Below, one piece after another: positions 11,688 to 22,299 of a stretch of 64,000 nt of DNA (position 1 is the stretch's first letter; each line of letters opens with the position of its first letter). Source of the DNA: Fragum whitleyi. Its lineage: Eukaryota; Mollusca; Bivalvia; Cardiida; Cardiidae. Below the pieces are notes generated by a model. The model saw only the letters and a list, made by a program, of their open reading frames with translations. It was not told where the DNA came from and searched no databases. The translations under genes and the position numbers were made by a program. Location of the stretch: contig OX411551.1 in assembly GCA_948146395.1 (NCBI GenBank), forward strand, positions 43,310,796 to 43,374,795. Reading direction: 5' to 3'.

Positions 11688-11815
11688 GCAGCCCCGGAGC
11701 ACCTAACCATGGATTCTTAGTATTTTTCTAACAACTCAACGACTATCAGCATCTTTTATGAGCCTCCAGCTAATCCCATATAGGTTTGTGATTATCCACC
11801 CATTATTGTGGGAGG
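11688..11815 (-). repeat. SINE-like fragment (family N)
   Basis: Shares GGATTCTTAGTATTT, AGCCTCCAGCT and TATCCACCCATT with 33055-33260, 33545-33770, 39110-39308 and 39590-39810. Some relatives continue into tRNA-like minus-strand heads, so this looks like the 3' body of an old SINE. Confidence 0.5.
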
Positions 11816-11826
11816 GAAAATCAAGG

Positions 11827-12260
11827 CAGGGTCCTGGAATTCCCATGCCGGACTAAATGTCCGACATGGGCTTTTGTACCTGGGGCAAGTACATTTTGCA
11901 CTTGCCTGTAGAAAAGTAAATTCCAGGGGAAATCTTGGAATAGTACTTAAAAGGTCAAAGAGAGCAAAAAACACTGTTTGTAATGCAGAAAATGCTGGGC
12001 TCCAGCTTTTTCTTCTTTAAATACAATGTTTTCTCAAAATCTATCTATTCATTTTGTAGGTAAGTTTATCTTAGCCTTGGACAAGTAGAAAATCTCATTT
12101 TACTTGTCCAGGGATCCAGCTTTTTCTTCTTTAAAAACAATGTTTTCTCAAAATCTATCTATTCATTTTGTAGGTAAGTTTATCTTAGCCTTGGACAAGT
12201 AGAAAATCTCATTTTACTTGTCCAGGGACAAGTGGAGAAAATTTGTTTTCCACATCCCTG
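11827..12260 (-). mobile_element. hAT-like MITE family D with internal 114-bp duplication
   Basis: Reverse orientation relative to 6411-6767: starts CAGGGTCCTGGAATTCCCATG, ends TTTTCCACATCCCTG. Flanks ATC-AAGG and ATCGAAGG look like a decayed 8-bp target duplication. A 114-bp segment (12001-12114) is repeated in tandem at 12115-12228. Confidence 0.8.
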
Positions 12261-12273
12261 ATCGAAGGTTCAG

Positions 12274-12501
12274 TGGCCCGTTTTAATAAACATCTTACGA
12301 TCATTTTTTGGGTAAGTCAAAAATTTAAATGGCTTCTACAGAAGTAACTAAGTAGAGAATTCTGCCATGCATCATCTCATTGGAATCAATATTGGAGATA
12401 TTGCAAGGCAGAATCAAACAATGAATGAAAACAGCAGGTACGATTTGTGATTTTGACTTACGATCAATTTTGTAGTAAGAAGTTTAATAAAACGGGCCCC
12501 T
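12274..12501. mobile_element. GGGCC-ended MITE (family O, Harbinger-like)
   Basis: Inverted ends GTGGCCCGTTTTAATAAAC and GTTTAATAAAACGGGCCCC. Its sequence aligns in reverse with 32562-33051, which is interrupted by a family C element. GGGCC ends and a likely 3-bp duplication at the other copy suggest PIF/Harbinger. Confidence 0.7.
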
Positions 12502-12589
12502 GGGGAATAGTGTACTTAGTGTCTATACATTATGTAGACACTTTTAAAATAGTACAATCTAAGTGCACTGTACCCTCAATATGTTGGAA

Positions 12590-12672
12590 AGAATGCATGT
12601 GGTAGGATCAAACCTGGAAGTCCGTCATTGGGTGTAAGTCGCACTGCTAAATGCACTATGTTACTGGCTTGA
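12590..12672 (-). repeat. tRNA-like SINE head
   Basis: Minus strand reads AGCCAGTAACATAGTGCATT (A-box-like) and GGTTTGATCC (B-box), about the spacing found in a tRNA. It is not a foldable tRNA gene; a SINE remnant is most likely. A small AGTGTCTA..TAGACACT hairpin lies just before it (12515-12545). Confidence 0.4.
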
Positions 12673-13735
12673 TTAAACAAGAAAACTGTCATTAAAATCT
12701 TAGAAACAAGAATATAAATCTTTGACCTTTGATTATGTAGTTATTTGTATAAGAGGTTCCCTTAGGAGTTAAAAAATTTCACATAGCTATATATTGTGTT
12801 CAGTTCTTTTCAAGGACACAGAAGTTCCGGAGTTTTGAAGTTCATGAATTGTCCAATTTTAGAATGTTCTTTGAAATGCTTTGAAAATAGCACAGAAATT
12901 CTGTGGCCCCTCAGCAATATCATTTCATAATTTCTTTTCTAAACCATGATTTTAAGGATAATACATAGAGGATATTGAATGAGTGGTCATTGAATACCGA
13001 ATTTATTAAACGAGTCATCTATAAACAGATAAAAACGAGGCTGCGTCGACTCATTCTAAAATGAGGGACTTACAGATATTTATTACTTCAAGTTATTCTG
13101 CGAAACATATAATGCCGTTTGCAAATTGACATCAACAACACATTATGATGTCATTTTCACAACAAAAATATGACGTTGCTAAAAGTTCTTAGCTCATTTG
13201 CATAGTTATTCCACTAGTGTAATAACACCCGTGTAATATCAAAAAATATTCAACGGGGTTATTTCACTCCTGCGATGTCAGTCATGTTATAAAATGCATT
13301 ACAGGAACTGGAACAAACCAGGAACATTGCTTATAATGATTAACATGCAGACATAAACTATTCATGAATGAATCATGGATAGTTTTTCTTCATCTCAGAG
13401 AGGCGCAGTAGAAACAGGGCATTAGACCTATCTGCAGCTTTTAGATTAACTTTATTTCATTTTCTTTTTCTTTTTTTAAATTTGTCATGATTCAGAATGT
13501 TTAGTCATAATATTTCAATGGGATGTTTGTTTCTATATCGCTACCCACCAGGGTACTTTATGGAGGTATGCCATAATTTTATGAATGATAGCACTTGATT
13601 TATTATGATATAAACAGCAGTGATTCATGTCAATTAACTCTACAGTGACACAAAAGATAGTCATTGAATCATAACTTGTATCAGACCTGCTGATATTTGA
13701 CCCCAAAGTGTGACCTTGACCTAAGGTGAATATAT
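12673..13735. other. Unclassified DNA
   Basis: 12940-13320 has several CG words and a GTAATAACACC..GGGGTTATTTCAC inverted pair but no recognisable element boundary or open frame. The rest is featureless AT-rich DNA. Confidence 0.35.
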
Positions 13736-13736
13736 G

Positions 13737-13813
13737 GATGACTCAATGCAAAACAGTTGTAACTGCCAATATGTTAATAGGCAGTTACAACTGTTTAGTG
13801 CTGAGCCATAGAT
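13737..13813. mobile_element. Hairpin element family E, copy 2
   Basis: Arms CAAAACAGTTGTAACTGCC and GGCAGTTACAACTGTTTAG around ATATGTTAAT, within GGATGACTCA..CTGAGCCATAGAT. Confidence 0.8.
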
Positions 13814-14152
13814 ATGAAACTGCAAACCAAAAGAGGCATCTTCTAACAATAACATTGTATTGAAATTATATCTTAAAGTTTATAAGCAAAATTTGAAACA
13901 GTGAGCGATGTTTTACAAAGGGTTTAATTAAGAGATAACTAAATTAGAAATGACTTTGCATACTTTAATTGACAAGAACTAATTACATGAAGGTGTTATC
14001 ATGTTCATGAATCTTTCTTGGTTACTTAAAATAATTTTCTAGGTCAAGAACAACTGAATTAAGTTATAGAATGGAATAACTGAATCTAAGATATGACTTA
14101 AAGCAGACCATAATCAATCAATTTTCTGTTGACAATTATATTCTATTAACTA
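13814..14152. other. No feature seen
   Basis: AT-rich DNA before a family C element; nothing recognised. Confidence 0.35.
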
Positions 14153-14400
14153 TTAATCCTAATGGTCATGCTGAATAAAAATTATGCAAAATTATGTTTA
14201 AATCAAAGCTCTTAAAGCACTGGAGGCACTTAATTGAAAGTCAGTTTTTCTGTTGAAAATATAATTGTCAAACTTTTCTGGTTGAAAGGGGAGATAGTGG
14301 TGAAGTCAAAGATCAGACTACACATAATTTGTAGTCTGATCTTTGACTTTACCTCCTACTGAAGCAAAAATATTTTTTGGTTCAGCAAGGCAAGGGTTAA
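14153..14400 (+). mobile_element. TTAA MITE family C, complete
   Basis: Starts TTAATCCTAATGGTCATGCTGAA and ends TTCAGCAAGGCAAGGGTTAA. The internal stem is GTCAAAGATCAGACTACA..TGTAGTCTGATCTTTGAC with a short loop. Confidence 0.8.
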
Positions 14401-14454
14401 TCAATCTTCAATATCTCCATTAAAAATATTACACATGAGGGAAAACCATGAAGC

Positions 14455-14535
14455 CAGTCTGGGGCTCAAACCTATAGGACCTGTAGTTTACAATTAGGCG
14501 AGTACTCTACTGACTGAGATACCTGGCCGCCTACA
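14455..14535 (-). repeat. tRNA-like SINE head or tRNA pseudogene
   Basis: Minus strand carries ATCTCAGTCAGTAGAGTACT (A box) and GGTTTGAGCCCC (B box), framed by GGCCAGG near the start and CCAGACTGG at the end. A full cloverleaf is not clear and no CCA or terminator was seen, so a SINE head is more likely than a working tRNA. Confidence 0.45.
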
Positions 14536-14591
14536 TGCAATTTCTCTCAAAATCTTGCAAATTTAACCCACAAAACACAACAAATAATACT

Positions 14592-14693
14592 GACAATCAA
14601 TTCGAGGGTTTAGAGCAAGACTGTACTAAGTGTATATACATTGTATATACACTTAGTGCAGCCTTGCACTAAACCCTTGAATTGATTGTCAAT
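14592..14693. repeat. 100-bp near-perfect palindrome
   Basis: Arms start GACAATCAATTCGAGGG and end CCCTTGAATTGATTGTC. They are about 50 bases each with roughly four mismatches, meeting at TGTATATACATTGTATATACA. A fold-back element with almost no loop. A shorter related stem (ACTTAGTGTCTATAC) is near 12510. Confidence 0.85.
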
Positions 14694-15295
14694 ATTTTTG
14701 ATGCTGTATGATTGAGTCCATATTATTGTCATTATTTCATCAAAGATTATTGATCAATACTATACATATAAGCTTCATGTGCTTCACAAAGAAAATTAAG
14801 TATAGGTGTATTTTCAAAAACTGAGCTCTGACCTAGCCGTTGAGTCCATTACCATAGGTCTATGAGTAAACCAAGCACCAAGTTTCATTGGAAAGGTGAT
14901 TTGTATCTTTGTTATGTCTGTTTTATATATTTTGAAAGACTAGCATGCAAATTTAACCGTTAAAAGTAGATTCTACGGCTCACCGCTCAAAATCTACCTA
15001 TACAAGTGTTTGTTTGTTGTTTTGTTTGAAACTTCAATTTTCCAAATGAGTGGCAATTTTTCAGTAATTTTAGTGTAGTAACCAACCATAGCTGTGAGTC
15101 ATTTTTACTTTGCGGTTAAATATAGTCATAAGAATTGTAAATACTGGCTCCCTTCTAAGTGTAAAAACAAACTATAAATCAAAATTGATCCAATCATCAT
15201 AAAACTTGATTACATCCTTTATCAACTGAAATCTTGTAAAGATTGGTTAACAAAACTGAGAAAAATTAGTTGTTTTCAACATGCTTCATCATGGT
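14694..15295. other. No feature seen
   Basis: Non-repetitive AT-rich DNA with no supported frame or RNA. Confidence 0.35.
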
Positions 15296-15317
15296 GATCT
15301 AGAATAGAAATTAAAGG

Positions 15318-15440
15318 TTTCATTATACCCCCCACCTACGAAGTAGAGGGCCACATACTGGAATATTGCAATGAATGTCCATCCATCTGTCCATCCATCG
15401 ATCCGACTTTCTGTCCATTCATTTGTCCATAGACAAAATT
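15318..15440 (-). repeat. 3' end of an AACAAG-class repeat, minus strand
   Basis: Minus strand has a GATGGATGGACAGATGGATGG tail followed by GGCCCTCTACTTCGTAGGTGGGGGGTATAA, a hairpin-like end. The body to the right is not recognisable. Confidence 0.45.
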
Positions 15441-15495
15441 GTGTCTGGAGGTTTCTCCAACATTGAATACAGCTACAGCTATGAAATATATACAG

Positions 15496-15569
15496 AGGGG
15501 TCAGTGCAACACTATTGTAAGTGCCTATAATTACATAGGCACTTACAATAGTGTTGCACTGACCCATCA
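15496..15569. mobile_element. Hairpin element family E, copy 3 (variant)
   Basis: Arms GTGCAACACTATTGTAAGTG and CACTTACAATAGTGTTGCAC are perfectly complementary but differ from the usual CAGTTGTAACTGCC arms at several matching positions. Both arms have therefore changed together. Confidence 0.8.
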
Positions 15570-15952
15570 ATACATAATATGTATCTGCATATGAAGTTGT
15601 GCACCTGCAATTTTGAAGCCCCTACTCTCATTGGTTTCTGAATTATCTACCCTTGAACATATAATTTTCACTAAATTATTGTTGTCTGAAGGTTTATTTT
15701 GATCTTTCAAGAAATTCACAAATTGTCAACTAAAACCTAGTAACTACACAGTGATGTTGAGGTTCTGGTTGCCTTGGCAGACAAAAAAAAAGTGTCAAAG
15801 AAGAAATGACACACAGCTGTGATAAGACCTCATGTTTGTTTACAGTGAATTGAAACTATTTGACATTGAAGTGCTTTGGGTGAATTTACAACCAAATGGT
15901 ATTTGTCAGCAATCTGTAAGTTATTGCACCAAGTTATTGCACCCCAATAATT

Positions 15953-16029
15953 CGATGGTTTAGTATGAAACAAATTGTAAATGCCTACAAACATATAGGC
16001 AGTAACAACTGTTTCACTCTTAGCCATCT
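15953..16029. mobile_element. Hairpin element family E, copy 4 (decayed)
   Basis: GATGGTTTAGTATGAAACAAATTG and AACTGTTTCACTCTTAGCCATC, with mismatched arms, around GCCTACAAACATATAGGC. Confidence 0.7.
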
Positions 16030-16057
16030 ATATACTTTCCTAGACTGGATGCAGTTA

Positions 16058-16675
16058 TAATCCATGATTTTTGCTCTGACAGAGCGGCTAGTCGAGCCTT
16101 AGTAATTGGTTATTGCATTTAAGGTTTAACCATTTGCTGTTTAATCCCTGCTTTTTACGTGCCTGTGATTTAATGATTGAGAAAACATAGCGAAAAAAGA
16201 AGAAATTGCTTCTGACAAGCAATTTCTTCTTTTTTCACACTATTTTCTGCCATACTGAATGGTAATTTTTCAAATTAAATCCATTTAAAATTTTCGTCTG
16301 CAAAACCTTTGAATTTGGACAGGTCAAAAATTTTGAAAAACAGGAAAGTGTTAAGGTAAGTGTTTTTGATATTTACTTACTTTGATTAATTGTTGACATA
16401 AAATTATATAACTTGAAGTATTAATCTGTGGCGGGTAACCAAAGACTAGTATCAAGCTGAAGATACAAGGTTTTGGTAACCCAAAAATGAAATCTGTTCA
16501 TTTTGCTGAGCATGTTAACCGTTTTGGTTTTGGAAACAGTTATTTACTCATGTAAACAATAGCTGCCAACTAATTTTTGAAAGAGCCCAAAATATTGAAA
16601 AGTAAACTTGCCAAATTAGATCACTGAGTTAAAGACACATGCTGCTTTTGAGGCAAATAATAACGCAGAATATAA
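16058..16675 (+). repeat. Composite old repeat AA+R, interrupted by a family B MITE
   Basis: Begins TCCATGATTTTTGCTCTGACAG, continues to GCATTTAAGG, is split by family B (16126-16354), and ends with the TTTGGTAACCC..GAGCATGTTAACC and AATATTGAAAAGTAAACTTG segments. The same order is found at 49038-49780. Partial copies of the first segment lie at 34212-34302 and 44688-44777. Confidence 0.6.
16126..16354 (-). mobile_element. TTAA MITE family B, inserted in repeat AA
   Basis: Reverse copy: TTAACCATTTGCTGTTTAATCCC to AACAGGAAAGTGTTAA with the AAGAAATTGCTTCTGACAAG hairpin. The host reads ..AAGGT-TTAA before and TTAA-GGTAAG after it. Confidence 0.85.
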
Positions 16676-16940
16676 ATGTGACCCGTCACGCAAAAAGGTA
16701 CCATCTTGGAACTCTGTAAAATATAATTGTGCAAAAGAGTTTTGTTCAAGTAGAAGTCAACTAGTTATGGCATTTCAAAAATTCTTATACTTGAATGTAA
16801 AATGATCATTCTAGATTCATAAAATCAGCACAGTGCAAAATATTTTAAACCTATTAAGACTGCGCAATCCGAGCAGCAAGACTAGGGTTGAAACTTTACG
16901 CCCTTCCAAGATGGTCCCTTTACGCATGAAGGGTCACATG
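16676..16940. mobile_element. MITE family S (TGTGACCC ends)
   Basis: Left ATGTGACCCGTCACGCAAAAAGG..CCATCTTGG and right CCAAGATGGTCCCTTTACGC..GGGTCACAT form inverted ends of about 35 bases. One half of a relative lies at 42097-42189. Confidence 0.75.
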
Positions 16941-17034
16941 TTTGCAGTTGCACCATATTTCCTCCAATAAGAGCTCCTTTCCTAATTCTTACCCTGTTCC
17001 CGTTCACTTTAAACTACGAAAAGCCCTCTTCAGG

Positions 17035-17360
17035 TGTGTTTCTTAGATTAAGATTCTTAAGAATCTCATTAAGATTTTTAAGATGGAGCATGTGTTTTAC
17101 TTAGATTCTTAAGCCGCAAAATAAGAATCTCAAGATATCTTAATGAGAAAATGAAGATGGTTTTGGTTTTGCATTGACTTAAAACGAGTAGCCTTGCACA
17201 GATGTGAGTTTCTTACATTAAGAATCTCATTAATATTTTCAAGATGGAGCGTTTATTTAGATTAAGAGTTTTAAGCAGCTAATTAATAAGAATCTTAAGA
17301 TATCTGAATGAGGAAACGAATATGGTTTTGCATTGGCTTAAAACGAGTAGCCTTGTGGAC
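17035..17360. repeat. Two-unit ~159-bp tandem repeat
   Basis: Each unit has TTAAGAATCTCATTAA, CAAGATGGAGC, TCTTAAGATAT and ends TTAAAACGAGTAGCCTTG (17172 and 17331). The repeated AAGAATCTTAAGA words make the region self-complementary. Confidence 0.75.
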
Positions 17361-17484
17361 ATGTTTTCACTCAAAATATCAAAAATTGTTCCTTATGACG
17401 TCTAAATTATCTTAATCATTTAGCGGGATATTTCATCTCGCTCTAAAAAAAACATACCTCCATTGTATAAAAGTGGGTATATAT

Positions 17485-17640
17485 CTGTAAACCAGAGGTC
17501 AAGATTAGAGAGGGTAAATCCAGTCTAAAATCTTTATTTCCCAATGAAACCCTGTGTTGTAGGTACTCATTTGAATCGTCTTCATGAGACGTTTCAAATG
17601 AGTACCAACAACAAAGGATATAAGTTAGGAGCAATAAAAT
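17485..17640. mobile_element. MITE family Q
   Basis: CAGAGGTCAAGATTAGAGAGGG end, and an inner stem TGTTGTAGGTACTCATTTGAA..TTTCAAATGAGTACCAACAACA. A diverged copy is at 34790-34990. Confidence 0.6.
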
Positions 17641-17654
17641 ATTTTAATTTGACA

Positions 17655-17800
17655 CTTTCTCTTATTTAACATAAATTTCCTTTAAACAATCATTTGGTTT
17701 GGGAGAAATTAACCTCAAATTACAGGGAAAAAAACTTGAAGACATCGATTTGACATAATTTTTTTCTTCAAGAAAATAGGTACTAAATAAAAGCTCCCTG
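17655..17800. repeat. Fold-back repeat Y, partial
   Basis: Has AGAAATTAACCTCAAATTACAGGG and AAATAAAAGCTCCCTG, matching 40480-40680. Other stems of this type (TTTGAGGTGAATTT..AATTAACCTCAAA) lie at 54545-54640 and 55390-55475. Confidence 0.55.
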
Positions 17801-17934
17801 TCCTAGCATATTTTGAATAGCTCATTAAGAAGTATTACTGGATATTTTGAAAAAAATATAAAAGTTTTAAATTGTCTTGTTTTTTCTTTAATTATTGCCT
17901 CTTAAGTCCTTGCACGCTCATATTAAGATGGCTC

Positions 17935-18586
17935 TTTGCAAAACAGTTGAAACTGCTTCTAAACATAACAAATAATTTTTAAAGCAATTTATTACATTTA
18001 TCAGCAAAATTAAGGATTCTGAATAATTCTTGATAAATAATAACTAATGAAAAATTTTAAGGACTTTCACTTGAGAAATCTCACTAAAATTAAAATCCCT
18101 AAATTCAACAGTCCAAAAGGGTTTCTAACACAATTTCATGTTACTTGTCACAATAGAAAACTTGATATTTGACGCATGACAACTTCAATTCGTCAAGTTT
18201 TCGAGTACTATGAACTTGATTCACGGCTACCTCATTTTCTTGTCAAATATAATAACAACATTCCGAAAATGTATGCGCATCGCTCCAGTGCCGTTGGAGA
18301 AAAAAAAGAGATTAACATAGCAGAAAGTACAAATAAATCATGAAGAGAGATGCTCTAGACATTCCTTTAGATAGTCATTAAAAAAACAAATGCATTTCAA
18401 TTAAGACTGGACTAATTTAGAAAATAATTAAAGAGGACCTGAAGGTGGCCCTAGATCATTTATCCAAGATCAAAGTTGAGCAGTTACATATATATATTAC
18501 TAATCAAAACTATTTTTGATAATAATTGATCAAAATCTTTCTACTAAATGGCCTTTTTTAAAAGACCAGGTTATCCTTGGTTGTAT
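17935..18586. other. Half hairpin E remnant and unclassified DNA
   Basis: 17933-17965 contains GATGGCTCTTTGCAAAACAGTTGAAACTGC, one arm of family E without its partner. The rest is featureless. Confidence 0.35.
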
Positions 18587-18772
18587 TTAACATGATTGAC
18601 AAAACATTGTAAAAAAAAGAAATTGCACCTGACAAGCAATTTCTTTTCTTTCCACACTATTTTCAACTCTACTGAATGGTTATTTTTCAAATTAAATCCA
18701 CTTTTAAATTCGTCTGCAAAACCTTTGAATTTGGACAGGTCCAAAATTTTGTAAAACAGAAAAGCCTGTTAA
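18587..18772 (-). mobile_element. TTAA MITE family B, 5'-truncated
   Basis: Retains the AAGAAATTGC..GCAATTTCTT hairpin and the inner arm to ACAGAAAAGCCTGTTAA. The CTGTTTAATCCC end is missing. Confidence 0.75.
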
Positions 18773-18839
18773 ATCATAAAAATTTGTCTATGAAATTGTC
18801 ATAAAGGTTTTCCTTTGTTTTCTGACATATTGTTTTTTC

Positions 18840-19581
18840 TTTTTCAACAGGGTTTTTCCCTTAGACTGTGATTGAGACAAATATTCTCAGAAAGTTTCAT
18901 AAAGGTCAACAGTAAATTCGGATCATAAACAAGAAGATTGTCATTAGGGCCCCTTTACCCATGATTTTATTGGATCCGTCCCATTTTCAATATGGTTCAT
19001 CCTTGTGACCATAGAAACTTTAAAAGTAATGAGGCAAGTTTCAGGAAAATTGTGGCCTCAAGGAAACACATTAAGCCACCATTTTCTTTCTTTTCTAATG
19101 GAACTGTCCCAGAAGATTTAGAGATGACTGATGTTTTATATTTTCCAAACAATTGGGCTATATTTAGTGTCTAACTCAAAAGCCTGAAGCAGAATCATGT
19201 TCTTTAACACCATCAGAATTCTGCACAGTGGTTTATGAGATGTTTAACCCTTGTCATGCTGAACCCGGAATATTCCTGCTTTGGCAGGAGCTATAGACAA
19301 ACATCAGCCTGCACATATGTGCAGCCTGTTGTTTGTCTACACCACCTGTGTCTCACTTTCAAACCAGATTGTCGATAGATTAGTTTTTCAAATAAAAATT
19401 GACCTACAGTTGGAACTTTCAGTGCTTTTTGCCCTTTGATTTTGATGAAAATTTTTAGCTAAAATTTATTCAGCATGACAAGGGTTTAAATATAATACAT
19501 TTTTGCAAGGACAGACAGATGCACAGTGGATGTGTGAGGCCATGGTAGTATCGAACTGAACTTTGGCCAGTGGAGCTTAAA
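18840..19581 (+). repeat. H-type AACAAG-class repeat interrupted by a family C MITE
   Basis: Contains AACAAG at 18927, core units with AAGTTTCA, a CAGTGGTTTATGAGATG core, a GGACAGACAGATG tail, and the end CTTTGGCCAGTGGAGCTTAA. Family C occupies 19244-19489 inside the GATG-TTTAA word. A TGTTTTTTCTTTTTCAACAG acceptor-like tract starts near 18831. The 60-codon frame at 18992 is not supported. Confidence 0.6.
19244..19489 (+). mobile_element. TTAA MITE family C, complete, nested
   Basis: TTAACCCTTGTCATGCTGAA to TTCAGCATGACAAGGGTTTAA, with GGAATATTCC and an AGACAAACATCAGCCTGCAC..GTTTGTCT hairpin. The host word GATGTTTAAA is intact at 21780 in a related repeat. Confidence 0.9.
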
Positions 19582-19608
19582 GTAAGTATTTCCAATTCAA
19601 ACAGAAAA

Positions 19609-20078
19609 AACAAGAGCCATGTCGGACATGGCCATCCCCCGCCGCGAAAGCTTGATAGTAAACTGAAGCCTAATAGATTAATGATTCTTTTGTACTTAAA
19701 TGATTTACCCCTACAAATTCTAAGTCTTTAAGATAACAAAGGGCAAAAACTGGGAAATTATGCAAGCAAGAGTTATAGTTCATGTGCACTGCACTTCTCC
19801 TCTATGAGCAAACATGATAGCTATTATACTTTAGGAGATATGCTCCAGACAAAATCTAAGAATCAAAAATAACAAAGGGCAATAACTCTCAAATTATGCA
19901 AGCAAGAGTTGTAGTTCTTGTGCATTCCAATTCTCTTCCATGAGATCTGCCCACACATACAGTTTCAAGTTGATTGCTATTATACTTTAGGAGATATGCT
20001 CCGGACAAGTTTAGTGACGGAATGATGGACATAGACTATTACTATATCCCCCTCCCCAAAAACGGCGAGGGATAAAAA
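19609..20078 (+). repeat. A-type AACAAG-class repeat, complete
   Basis: AACAAGAGCCATGTCGGACATGGCCATCCCCCGCCG head: a palindrome, then stem word CCCCCGCCG. Two ~156-bp units with CAAGTTGATTGC and GGAGATATGCTCC. End TATCCCCCTCCCC..CGGCGAGGGATAAAAA, the complement of the stem word. Confidence 0.85.
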
Positions 20079-20507
20079 CATGTAAATTCTGATTTAAACT
20101 TACAACGTGCAAGCTTGACAAAATTTTTTACAAGATTATCTATCACAAACTCATATTTTGAACAGAACATTTAATCGACACCTGATTTCACTATTTTTAA
20201 GTTCCTTTTTATTGAAGTCCAATTTAAAATTATTTATTTTAAGTCCACTTTTTCACTGTTTTGTGATATTATCACAGAATATTGTAATATCCAAACTCAT
20301 TTCCCATGAAACAATATTTTGGCTTTGAGCTGTTATCCCATTAAGTTATTTAGACTGGTCAACTTCAGGTTTATGGTCACTTGAGGACTCAAAATCATTC
20401 TAGTCTAACCCTTTCATATTTTGATTTCTGATTTATCAACCCTTTCCTGAACATTTATTATCACTTTCCAGAGAGCTGACAATTTAAAAATCTTGGTTTT
20501 ACTCCAA
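20079..20507. other. No feature seen
   Basis: AT-rich DNA between two AACAAG-class elements; nothing recognised. Confidence 0.35.
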
Positions 20508-21914
20508 AACAAGAGGACCATGATGGTCCTATATCGCTCACCTGAGTATGTCACTCATAACTTGTCAACCATGTTATGAAAACCAGAATTTGTTTGATGT
20601 ACATTAAGGTTGGTTAAAATTCGTCCTACTGCAACTTTGTTTTTTTTTAAGTTTCGTAAATTTTCAACTTTTCGCTTATCATGGCATATTCTTTTAACAA
20701 CTTTTGAAGACCTTCACCAAAGGAACATCCCTGCCAAGTTTTAGCTTTATTGGCCCAGTGATTTAGGAGGAGAAGAGTTTTACTAATGTTTTCAGCCATT
20801 TTCGGCCATTTTTCAGACTTTTGTTACCATGTTCACTAGAGTTTTTTATGAAATTAAATTCTTTTAACAACTTTTGAAGACCTTCATCAAGGAACATCCC
20901 TGCCAAGTTTCAGCTTGATTGGCCCAGTAGTTAAGGAGAAGAATTTTTTCTAAGATTTTCGGCCATTTTGGGCTATTATGTAACCATGGCAACCAGAGTT
21001 TTTGACAAAATTAAATTCTTTTAACAACCTTTAAAGAGCTTCACCCAAGGAACATCCCTGCCAAGTTTCAGCTTGATTGGCCCAGTGGTTTAGGAGGAGA
21101 ACAATTTTTTTTTAATATTTTCAGCCATTTTCGGCCATTTTTCAGACTTTCAGTTACCATGGCAACCAGAGTTTTTGACAAAATTAAATTCTTTTAACAA
21201 CTTTTAAAGAGCTTCACCCAAGGAACATCCCTGCCAAGTTTCAGCTTGATTGGCCCAGTGGTTTAGAAGGAGAACAATTTTTTCTAATATTTTCAGCCAT
21301 TTTCGGCCATTTTTCAGACTTTCAGTTACCATGGAAACTAGAGTTTTTGATGAAATTAAATTCTTTTAACAACTTTTAAAGAGCTTCACCAAAGAAACAT
21401 CCCTGCCAAGTTTCAGCTTGATTGGCCCAGTGGTTTAGGAGGAGAAGAATTTTTTCTAATATTTTCAGCCATTTTCGGCCATTTTTCAGACTTTCAGTTA
21501 CCATGGAAACTAGAGTTTTTGATGAAATTAAATTCTTTTAACAACTTTTGAAGACCTTCACCCAAGGAACATCCCTGCCAAGTTTCAGCTTGATTGGCCC
21601 AGTGGTTTAGGAGGAGAAGAATTTTTTCTAAGATTTTCGGCCATTTTGAGCTATTATGTAACCATGGCAACCAGAGTTTTTAACGAAATTAAATTCTCTT
21701 AACAACTTTTAAAGAGCTTCACCCAAGGAACATCCCTGCCAAGTTTCAGCTTGATTGGCCTAGTGGTTTAGGAGGAGAAGATGTTTAAAGAAATTGTTGA
21801 CGGACGGACAGACGGACGGACAGACGGATAGACGGACGGACGACGGACGGACGACGGACGGTGAGTGATCACAATAGCTCACCTTGAGCACTTTGTGCTC
21901 AGGTGAGCTAAAAA
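20508..21914 (+). repeat. H-type AACAAG-class repeat with seven ~172-bp units
   Basis: Head AACAAGAGGACCATGATGGTCC is a palindrome, followed by the stem word TCGCTCACCTGAG. Seven units carry CCCTGCCAAGTTTCAGCTTG, ATTGGCCCAGTGGTTTAGG and CCATTTTCGGCCATTTTTC. A GACGGACGGACAGACGGACG tail precedes the hairpin GAGCACTTTGTGCTC and AGGTGAGCTAAAAA. This is the clearest full example of the class. Confidence 0.9.
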
Positions 21915-22290
21915 GACCTTGTGTGGTATTAATTTTGGAAATCGTCAAGATTATTGCAAGGAGTTCATAACATTGCTTTAATGGAGGAAAAAGAAACATG
22001 ATAACAGCTTTTTTTCAATTTTAAATATTGTTACTCTCTCTCTTATATATAGTAAAATGTGTTCATTGTAGTGGCGCACATTGATTTGATAATGCTCAAA
22101 AACATGCAACTAATTACCTCCCTTTAAATTGATAATGAATCATAACTTTTTAATAATCATCTGCATATTCTGATAAGGAAGAATAAAATATTATTTGTCC
22201 GGGTTAACACATAAAACATATCATTTCAGTAAGGTAGAATAACCATTGATACCCCTAAGAATCAAACATAACACTGCATGAAAGATAACC
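21915..22290. other. No feature seen
   Basis: AT-rich DNA after the H-type element. Confidence 0.35.
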
Positions 22291-22299
22291 CTTTGAACC

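Noticed and set aside
14455..14535. Functional tRNA gene
   Set aside because: A and B boxes are present but a full cloverleaf with matching acceptor stem and a T-run terminator could not be drawn.
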